DNA from: JBDRLV01 sp043812755
Lineage (GTDB): Bacteria > Patescibacteriota > Patescibacteriia > UBA9934 > GWF2-40-263
DNA: 5,607 nucleotides
Assembly (NCBI GenBank): GCA_043812755.1
Contig: JBDRLV010000052.1
Span: 1-5,607, forward strand
Reading direction: 5' to 3'
Shown here: positions 1-5,237 of the stretch, in pieces
How positions within the stretch are numbered: position 1 is the stretch's first letter
How the letters are laid out: every line of letters starts with the position of its first letter
Notes under the pieces: model-generated
Databases searched by the model: none
The model's input: only the letters and a program-made list of their open reading frames with translations
What the model was told of the DNA's origin: nothing
Program-made: the position numbers and the translations under genes

Positions 1-288
1 AAGCTTGGAGCAAGTTTTAGAAACTCATTTCCACCTTCTTCAAAACACAGAGAAAGGCCATTGTTTATTATCAATCCAATGACATACCAAACATGGAACC
101 CAGCAAAGCCAATCAAAGCCAAATGGCCTCTTCTGCCTTTGCACATCCTTGTGATATTCATGTTCTTCATTTGGTGTATTAGAATCTTTTTTATGTTTTT
201 AAGTGCTATCTTGCCTTTTTTACCATATATAATTTTAGGTGGAGTAATTGCATGGAGCGCTAGTGAAATTGCAAGTGTTTTGCCATAA
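1..288 (+). CDS. C-terminal part of an unrecognised membrane protein (5' end outside window)
   Basis: The reading frame is open from base 1 to the TAA at 286-288, so this is probably the tail of a longer gene and not a 75-residue protein starting at the TTG at 61 or the ATG at 79. The visible 95 residues begin with a polar, basic stretch (K, R and H rich, with a PP pair). Two hydrophobic segments follow, roughly codons 48-66 and 69-86, separated only by a short turn. The basic stretch before them suggests a cytosolic N-terminal side. No catalytic motif is visible and I do not recognise the family. A weak AAAGG lies just before the TTG at 61, too close to be a convincing ribosome site. The next gene begins 42 bases downstream and appears to have its own promoter, so this may belong to a separate transcript. 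The frame and stop are certain; the extent and role are unknown. Confidence 0.55.
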   Translation, partial: KLGASFRNSFPPSSKHRERPLFIINPMTYQTWNPAKPIKAKWPLLPLHILVIFMFFIWCIRIFFMFLSAILPFLPYIILGGVIAWSASEIASVLP

Positions 289-295
289 CAAATAA

Positions 296-324
296 TTCAA
301 AAAAAGACCTTTTTCTGATAAAAT
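296..324 (+). promoter_or_regulatory. possible sigma-70-type promoter giving a leaderless transcript
   Basis: TTCAAA at 296-301 matches the -35 consensus at 4 of 6 positions. After a 17-base spacer, TAAAAT at 319-324 matches the -10 consensus at 5 of 6. Transcription starting about 7 bases beyond the -10 would begin at or next to the ATG at 331, leaving essentially no 5' leader. That fits the absence of a Shine-Dalgarno sequence before this gene. The region is AT-rich, so chance matches are easy; this is a tentative call. Confidence 0.3.
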
Positions 325-330
325 AAAAGT

Positions 331-1548
331 ATGAATGAGCGAACAAAACGAATTTTATTAATAATTGGATTTATTGTTTCTATAATCCTAATTGGACTAG
401 CTCTTTATTTTCTTTTTTTTAAAGCTGAGTTAACAACACCACCCTCAACTCAAGTTGAGCAACCAATCTCAGGACTCCAGCCTGGAGAAATTTCCCCACC
501 CACACCATTTGAACCAGGAGTGCAAAGACGGCCGTTAAGCGAAGCCTCCCCTGTTGCAAAAGGTGGTCTAACACAAATCGAAACCGTTATTGAAACACAA
601 ACATCAAACATAGCCCTTTCAGGAAGTGGAAACGGGGTTAATTTTTATAATAACGAAGACGGTCGTTTTTACACAATTGACCAAAGCGGAAACATAAAAT
701 CATTATCAGATAAAACTTTCCCACAAGCAAAAGATGTTGAATGGAATAAAGATTCAAATAAAGCAATTATAGAATTTCCAGATGGATCAAATGTTGTTTT
801 TAATTTTGATACACAAAAACAAACAACTCTTCCAAAACATTTTGAAGATTTTCAGTTCTCTCCTGTTAAAGATGAATTTATTGCAAAAAGCATGGCACTA
901 GATCCTTCAAACAGATGGCTTGTAACAAGCAATGATGATGGTTCTGGCACAAAAGCTTTTCAAGCACTTGGAACCAAAGCTAATAGAGTAACTGTAAACT
1001 GGTCTCCAAATGATCAAGTGGTTGCTTTTTCAGACACGGGGTATCCTCTCACTGGCGGGCTTGATAGAAAAATGATTGTACCAATAGGAAAAAATCAAGA
1101 AAACTTTAAAGGGCTTGTGGTTGAAGGACTTGGATTTGAATCAAAATGGACACCTGGAGGAAAACAACTTTTATACTCTGTGCATAGCGACTATAGTGAT
1201 CTTAAACCACTGTTGTGGTTTTCAGACGCAGCACCAAACACAATGGGAAATAATAGAAAAAGCATTCCATTAAACACTTGGGTTGATAAATGCACAATTT
1301 CATCAAACACAGATGCATACTGTGCTGTGCCAGTAAATCTTCCTCCAAACGCAGGGTTACAAAGACGCCTCTTTGAGGATTATCCAGATCGTCTATATCA
1401 TGTTGATCTAAAAACAGGAGCAATATCAATTCTGGCAATTCCAGAGCAAGACACAACAATGACAAGCCTTCAAGTAACAAATGATGGATCAGCGCTTTAT
1501 TACATTAACAAAGAAACAAATAAACTTGAATCAATAAGACTTAAATAA
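331..1548 (+). CDS. membrane-anchored TolB/WD40-like beta-propeller protein
   Basis: The 405-residue protein starts with a short basic stretch (NERTKR) and one transmembrane helix at about residues 8-30. A proline-rich linker (about 35-75) follows, and the rest would lie outside the membrane. From about residue 100 there are repeated strand patterns of the TolB/WD40-like type: an aromatic or hydrophobic residue, a short S/N-P/N-D/G turn, then a hydrophobic strand. Copies sit near 103-117, 136-149, 174-186, 222-234, 271-283, 321-333 and 380-392, which suggests six or seven blades. C321 and C331 are the only cysteines and could pair. No enzyme motif is visible, so a scaffold or binding role is likely, but this is inferred from the fold. 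The ATG at 331 gives a textbook signal anchor and was chosen for that reason; no Shine-Dalgarno precedes it. It ends 2 bases before the DsbA-like gene, suggesting coexpression in an envelope operon. Confidence 0.75.
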   Translation: MNERTKRILLIIGFIVSIILIGLALYFLFFKAELTTPPSTQVEQPISGLQPGEISPPTPFEPGVQRRPLSEASPVAKGGLTQIETVIETQTSNIALSGSGNGVNFYNNEDGRFYTIDQSGNIKSLSDKTFPQAKDVEWNKDSNKAIIEFPDGSNVVFNFDTQKQTTLPKHFEDFQFSPVKDEFIAKSMALDPSNRWLVTSNDDGSGTKAFQALGTKANRVTVNWSPNDQVVAFSDTGYPLTGGLDRKMIVPIGKNQENFKGLVVEGLGFESKWTPGGKQLLYSVHSDYSDLKPLLWFSDAAPNTMGNNRKSIPLNTWVDKCTISSNTDAYCAVPVNLPPNAGLQRRLFEDYPDRLYHVDLKTGAISILAIPEQDTTMTSLQVTNDGSALYYINKETNKLESIRLK

Positions 1549-1550
1549 TT

Positions 1551-2204
1551 ATGAAATACACTTGGCAATTATTGCTAGTCTTTGCATTTATAACAGTGGC
1601 TGTTCTGTTGTTTTTTTACATACGAATACAACCAATCAAAATCCCAGAAAGATCCCAAACTTTTATAACATCAGAGCCTGGATCTATTACAAAACCAACA
1701 GTCACTTTTGTAAATCCTGTAAAAGGTGCCAAACGCGCTGATGTTACAATTATTATGTTTGGTGATTTTACATGTGGGCCTTGCAGATTAATGCTTGAAC
1801 CAATTGAGCAGATGCTTGAAAAATACCCAGGGAAAATAAGAGAGGTGTGGAAATCGTTTCCAAATGATGGCGGAGACGAAAGGGCAACTCCGGCAGCTAT
1901 TGCGGCCATGTGTGCAAATGAGCAAAATAAATTTTGGGAATATCATGACATGCTTTATGCGCGACAAATGATATTATCAGAAACACAATATTATCAAATT
2001 GCGTCAGATTTAGACTTAGATCTGGATATGTTTGAAAAATGCTACACAAACAGAAATCCGCTTGCTATCGTTAGAAAAGATGTTGATGAAGGGATTGGTT
2101 TAGATATTACAGCTTCCCCGACTTTCTTTATAAATGATGAAAAATTTGTTGGAGCCATTTCGGCAAGTGAGCTGGAACAAGAGATTCAAAAATATATCAA
2201 ATAA
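1551..2204 (+). CDS. membrane-anchored DsbA-family thiol-disulfide oxidoreductase
   Basis: This is a 217-residue thioredoxin-fold protein predicted to make or shuffle disulfides outside the membrane. An N-terminal anchor (about residues 5-24) is followed by a linker and then the fold. The active site is CGPC at residues 75-78, in the context GDFTCGPC. The cis-proline loop is TASPT with P190. A helical insertion between them contains the FWEYHD segment (128-133) usual for the DsbA/Thioredoxin_4 group. Two further cysteines, C121 and C164, sit at places often occupied in this group and may form a structural pair. Active-site residues all appear intact. The ATG starts 2 bases after the preceding stop with no ribosome site, which suggests translational coupling. 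The next gene, 4 bases downstream, encodes a protein with 16 cysteines and is an obvious candidate substrate. Whether it works mainly as oxidase, isomerase or reductase cannot be told from sequence. Confidence 0.9.
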   Translation: MKYTWQLLLVFAFITVAVLLFFYIRIQPIKIPERSQTFITSEPGSITKPTVTFVNPVKGAKRADVTIIMFGDFTCGPCRLMLEPIEQMLEKYPGKIREVWKSFPNDGGDERATPAAIAAMCANEQNKFWEYHDMLYARQMILSETQYYQIASDLDLDLDMFEKCYTNRNPLAIVRKDVDEGIGLDITASPTFFINDEKFVGAISASELEQEIQKYIK

Positions 2205-2208
2205 TAAT

Positions 2209-3426
2209 ATGAAAAAAACGGCACTATTATTCGCCACAACTGCAATTGCTTTTGTTATTTTTGTTCCTATCACAAAAGCTTCAGACACGCCTGCTTGTGT
2301 TTGTTATCATGATAGTGGGTTGTGCTCTATAGAAGCAGCTGAATTGTTTGATATAACATCAATTGATGAGTGTAACACTCATTGTCAAACAATTTACGGA
2401 ACGAAATATCAAAGCTCAGTATTTGTACAAAATTCATTAAGCGGAGCCGGCGAAGAAGTGCTAGAAAAATGCTCGGAAGACAATTGGCGAACAATTGGTA
2501 CTTTAAAAACCGGTGACCCTGAGGGATCAAGAAAATTTGAAGCATACGCAAAACCTGAACTGATCGTAGATATTCCAACAGTTCAATTTGCTCCAATTAC
2601 CTCCTCTGGTGGAACTCTTCGTATTAATTATATTGCTAATTATCTAACTGGTATTTATCAATATTTGTTAATCATTGCTGTATCAATCGCAATTGTGTTG
2701 ATCATGGTAAGCGGGATGCAATACATCCTTGCATCAGGTTCTGCAAATGTCAGTGAAGCAAAAAAACGACTTTCAAATGCTGTAATTGGTTTGGTGCTTT
2801 TGCTTAGTGTTATTCTGATACTCTATACTGTGAATCCAAAACTAACGATCATGTCTTCTGTTAATCTTGTGAGTATTGATGCTGTGAATGTGGTGGAAAA
2901 TGAAGAAGAATATGTGGTAGGTACAATGGCAAAACATTTTGTAAAAGTATCAGCACCGAATATCATTGGCAAAGCAGCAAATGTGGTTGCTGAGAATCAG
3001 AGTGAAAAAATTCTCAATGTGGCAAAAATTCTTGCAGAACAAGAATGCGGAATGCTTATTACATCTACCTATAGAAGTTTTGCAAAGCAGGTATCACTAA
3101 TAGAACAATATTGTCAAAACCCCCCGGGATCCAAAACTTGTAATCCAAAACCTGGCAAACCAGTTACATGTATGTTGCGGGGTATGGATCCAAAAAACTG
3201 TCCACATACAACAGGTATGGCTATTGATATTTGGGGAACACATAAGATAAATGGAAATTGGACACAAAGTATTATGCAACCAGAGTGTATAGCAAATCGT
3301 AATGCATGTAGAAAAGTAAAATGCCAAGAAGCTCTTGTTGATGCCATGCGCTCACAGGGTTTCTGTAATTTGCAAAGCGAACCATGGCACTTTGAATTAC
3401 CAAAAATGTCATCTACCTGTAATTAA
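2209..3426 (+). CDS. secreted fusion: cysteine-rich segment, T4SS pilin-like two-helix domain and M15 (VanY-type) D,D-carboxypeptidase
   Basis: The 405-residue protein has a signal peptide (about 1-24, possible cleavage after TKA), a short domain with C30, C32, C39, C55, C59 and C88, a two-helix membrane hairpin (about 150-174 and 190-210) and a C-terminal peptidase (about 262-398). The hairpin, with a basic loop ending in KKRLSNAVIGLV, resembles the TrbC/VirB2-like T4SS pilin family common in CPR genomes. The peptidase shows M15 hallmarks: STYRS (286-290), HTTGMAID giving zinc ligands H333 and D340, and EPWH giving E391 as catalytic base and H394 as third zinc ligand. M15 VanY-type enzymes trim D-Ala from peptidoglycan stems. 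Ten more cysteines (280-404) decorate this part. The frame is open upstream to an ATG at 2134, but that would overlap the DsbA gene; the ATG at 2209 opens directly into the signal peptide and was chosen. The active site looks complete. The exact substrate and any link to a secretion machine are inferred. Confidence 0.85.
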   Translation: MKKTALLFATTAIAFVIFVPITKASDTPACVCYHDSGLCSIEAAELFDITSIDECNTHCQTIYGTKYQSSVFVQNSLSGAGEEVLEKCSEDNWRTIGTLKTGDPEGSRKFEAYAKPELIVDIPTVQFAPITSSGGTLRINYIANYLTGIYQYLLIIAVSIAIVLIMVSGMQYILASGSANVSEAKKRLSNAVIGLVLLLSVILILYTVNPKLTIMSSVNLVSIDAVNVVENEEEYVVGTMAKHFVKVSAPNIIGKAANVVAENQSEKILNVAKILAEQECGMLITSTYRSFAKQVSLIEQYCQNPPGSKTCNPKPGKPVTCMLRGMDPKNCPHTTGMAIDIWGTHKINGNWTQSIMQPECIANRNACRKVKCQEALVDAMRSQGFCNLQSEPWHFELPKMSSTCN

Positions 3427-3429
3427 ATT

Positions 3430-4797
3430 ATGTACTCATGCACAAAATGCGATGCACAAGCAACAAAATGGGAAGGGCGATGCACAGAGTGCGGAGCATG
3501 GGGCTCGCTTGTTGAGGAGGAAACATCAAGCATAAAAATCAAACAGTTAAATAAAGCCGTGAGCGCTAAAAGCGCGCGGCTTTTAGATTCCAAAAAAACT
3601 GCTTCTCTTCCTCGCCTCTCAACTAATGAGCCTGAAATTGACAGAGTGCTTGGTGGCGGAATCGTTGCAGGAAGTTTGATTCTTCTTTCAGGTGAACCTG
3701 GAATTGGACAATCAACAATGGTTGCTGCGATTGCGGGAGGCATAGGGTCAAACTCTAACCCCCCTGTATTCCCCCTTGAAAATGGGGGAGCACAACGATC
3801 GGTCCCCCCCCTTAGTAAGGGGGGGTTAGGGGGGGTCTGCGACAAGACCGTTCTGTACATCTCAGGAGAGGAATCCCCTGCTCAATTGGTTGGCCGATTT
3901 GAACGCCTCAATTCTAATATTGAAAAAATTAATGTGTTAGAGCTTTTGCCTGTTGAAATACTTGTGGCAACAATTGAAAAAGAAAAACCTGCACTTGTGG
4001 TTGTTGATTCTATTCAAACACTAACATCAAACCTGTTGGACAGCACTGCAGGCGGACCAACACTAATCCGCTATGCCACCTCCCTTTTTCTTGATCTGGC
4101 CAAACGAACTGACATCCCAATACTTCTTGTGGGACAAGTTACAAAAGATGGGTCAGTCGCAGGGCCAAAAACTCTAGAACACTTAGTTGATGTTGTTTTA
4201 AGTTTAGATGGTGATCCTGTGCATGCTTATCGTCTGCTTCGCGCAACAAAAAACCGGTTTGGTGCAACCGGAGAGATTGGTGTTTTTGAAATGACAGGTT
4301 CAGGGCTTACCCCTGTAAAAAATCCTTCAGCAAAATTTTTAGAAGAGCGCGTGGAGGTGCCGGGTTCTGTAATCACAGCTGTTATCGAAGGCTCGCGCGT
4401 GTTTTTAGTTGAAGTGCAAGCGCTTGTAGAAAAAACTTCTTTTGGAATGCCTATTCGCCGCGCATCTGGTTTTGATCAGAATAGATTACAGATGCTGTGT
4501 GCAATCCTGTCAAAACGAGCAGGACTCAAACTTGGCGATCAAGATATTTATATAAATGTAATTGGCGGACTTGATCTAAAAGAACCCGCTGTTGATTTGG
4601 CAATATGTGCTGCAATTATTTCTGCATACAAAGGCGAAGCAAAACTCGCCACATTATTTGTTGGAGAAGTTGGGCTTGGTGGAGAAGTGCGATCAGTACC
4701 ATTTCTTGACCGCAGAATATCAGAAGCAAAAAGACTTGGGATTGAAAAAACCGTAACTCCAGGAATTGTGAAAAAACTAACGGATATGTTAGGATAA
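3430..4797 (+). CDS. radA: DNA repair protein RadA (Sms), with altered Walker A and an in-frame insertion
   Basis: RadA is a cytosolic RecA-like ATPase that drives branch migration of recombination intermediates. The 455-residue protein has the full architecture: an N-terminal zinc finger (C4, C7, C18, C21), a RecA-like ATPase core (about 64-300) and a C-terminal Lon protease-like domain (about 305-450, used for DNA binding and hexamer assembly in the family). The Walker B-like strand ALVVVD (188-193), SGEES (145-149) and the RadA signature KNRFG (274-278) are intact. Two things are wrong in the core. Walker A reads GEPGIGQST (88-96) with glutamine at 94 in place of the nucleotide-binding lysine. 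Q94 to SGEES is also about 30 residues longer than in E. coli RadA, because a C/G-run palindromic repeat is inserted in frame. The gene follows the peptidase by 3 bases with no Shine-Dalgarno. Family is certain; ATPase activity is doubtful unless the glutamine is an error. Confidence 0.95.
   Translation: MYSCTKCDAQATKWEGRCTECGAWGSLVEEETSSIKIKQLNKAVSAKSARLLDSKKTASLPRLSTNEPEIDRVLGGGIVAGSLILLSGEPGIGQSTMVAAIAGGIGSNSNPPVFPLENGGAQRSVPPLSKGGLGGVCDKTVLYISGEESPAQLVGRFERLNSNIEKINVLELLPVEILVATIEKEKPALVVVDSIQTLTSNLLDSTAGGPTLIRYATSLFLDLAKRTDIPILLVGQVTKDGSVAGPKTLEHLVDVVLSLDGDPVHAYRLLRATKNRFGATGEIGVFEMTGSGLTPVKNPSAKFLEERVEVPGSVITAVIEGSRVFLVEVQALVEKTSFGMPIRRASGFDQNRLQMLCAILSKRAGLKLGDQDIYINVIGGLDLKEPAVDLAICAAIISAYKGEAKLATLFVGEVGLGGEVRSVPFLDRRISEAKRLGIEKTVTPGIVKKLTDMLG
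3553..3583 (+). other. GC-rich stem-loop inside radA
   Basis: AAAGCCG at 3553-3559 pairs with CGGCTTT at 3577-3583. Inside it GCGC at 3563-3566 pairs with GCGC at 3572-3575 around a TAAAA loop, with a small internal loop (TGA against G). The stem ends in TTTT, so it looks a little like an intrinsic terminator, but the T run is short. It lies in the variable linker between the RadA zinc finger and ATPase core and is much richer in GC than its surroundings. It could be chance, an attenuator, or a remnant of a small palindromic repeat. Confidence 0.45.
3755..3837. repeat. C/G-run palindromic repeat inserted in frame in radA
   Basis: Three nested inverted repeats are visible. The outer arms are CTAACCCCCC at 3755-3764 and GGGGGGTTAG at 3820-3829, a perfect 10-base match. 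TCCCCC at 3770-3775 pairs with GGGGGA at 3784-3789. CCCCCCCTTA at 3805-3814 pairs with TAAGGGGGGG at 3816-3825 around one base; this outer and inner pairing compete. The composition is unlike the AT-rich gene around it. Compared with E. coli RadA the extra length is about 90 bases, a multiple of three, and no stop is introduced. Read on the minus strand it encodes peptides such as NPPLLRGG, which I recall as the translated form of dispersed C-run/TTACTAAG/G-run repeats in several bacterial groups. It carries no transposase, so it is best viewed as a REP- or MITE-like element; exact ends are uncertain. Confidence 0.75.
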
Positions 4798-4821
4798 ACC
4801 GAACTCACAACAACCAAGAAC

Positions 4822-4827
4822 AGGAGA
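4822..4827 (+). promoter_or_regulatory. strong Shine-Dalgarno sequence that fixes a GTG start
   Basis: AGGAGA lies 5 bases before the GTG at 4833. It is the only clear ribosome binding site in the window; the four preceding operon genes have none. It supports the GTG over the ATG pair about 24 codons further in, and shows that the host ribosome probably can use Shine-Dalgarno pairing. Confidence 0.75.
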
Positions 4828-4832
4828 CGCTT

Positions 4833-5237
4833 GTGGCTACAATATTGCCCTTTCAATCGCCGATTGAAAAAGTCGTAACAATTGACAAAGAAAACAAAAC
4901 CGTCATGATGGAGAAGTTAGTTATTCTTCTTGGTGCTGATGACTACCCAATCGATGATCCACATGTCTCAATTCAACTTATGTTCTTTTTGCATAATGAT
5001 GTCATGTGGGCCTGTGTGAGATCATCTATGTTTCCAGATGCAGAAATGGTTGTGTGTTCAAGAAGCCAGCTTTCGTCGCTCACAAATGAATGCGATGGAA
5101 GTTGTTCTATGGCAGATTTCAGTATCTTTGGAGAAGCTCTTGGCCTGACCCCTCGTGGTTTTGCAACGCTCATTCTCAACAATTTGGAAAAAAAAGTACC
5201 TCTTATTCCAAATGCACCTGATCAAACGACTGATTAA
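4833..5237 (+). CDS. small cytosolic protein of unknown function
   Basis: A 134-residue protein with no signal peptide or membrane segment. I do not recognise the family. The first part (about 10-35) looks like beta strands rich in V, I and K. A hydrophobic stretch with F, M and W follows (48-63), then four cysteines at 61, 75, 87 and 91, the last two as ECDGSC. The C-terminal part contains a likely helix near 96-122 (SIFGEALGLTPRGFATLILN) and ends in a polar tail. The cysteines might bind metal, but there is no recognisable zinc-finger spacing and this is only a possibility. The GTG start is supported by the AGGAGA five bases upstream. It begins 35 bases after radA, probably in the same transcript but with independent translation initiation. 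Its last 35 bases overlap the 3' end of recG on the opposite strand. The open frame, good ribosome site and fit between radA and the terminator make it a real gene. Confidence 0.75.
   Translation: MATILPFQSPIEKVVTIDKENKTVMMEKLVILLGADDYPIDDPHVSIQLMFFLHNDVMWACVRSSMFPDAEMVVCSRSQLSSLTNECDGSCSMADFSIFGEALGLTPRGFATLILNNLEKKVPLIPNAPDQTTD

Noticed and set aside
1..6. Window starts exactly at a HindIII site
   Set aside because: Other HindIII sites occur inside genes (953, 2276, 5338) and the frame simply continues; this says nothing about biology.
299..314. A-run followed by a T-run after the first gene, like a terminator
   Set aside because: The stem would be only A-T pairs around a 4-base loop, and the region overlaps the possible promoter. 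Too weak to call.
2134..2208. Upstream in-frame ATG for the peptidase gene
   Set aside because: It would add 25 residues overlapping the DsbA gene and bury the signal peptide, which begins exactly at the ATG at 2209.
3121..3132. Adjacent SmaI and BamHI sites resembling a cloning polylinker
   Set aside because: The bases are in frame, encode part of a continuous cysteine-rich peptidase loop, and no other vector sequence is present.
3423..3860. 145-residue minus-strand open frame opposite the start of radA
   Set aside because: It lies wholly over the conserved radA frame and has no domain of its own. Its only striking peptides come from translating the C/G-run repeat.
4766..4795. Possible promoter inside the end of radA for the unknown gene
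   Set aside because: TTGTGA and TAGGAT are each only 4 of 6 matches in AT-rich coding sequence; no better than chance.
5188..5202. T-run on the minus strand just after the recG stop as a recG terminator
   Set aside because: There are eight T on that strand but no stable hairpin before them, so intrinsic termination is not supported.
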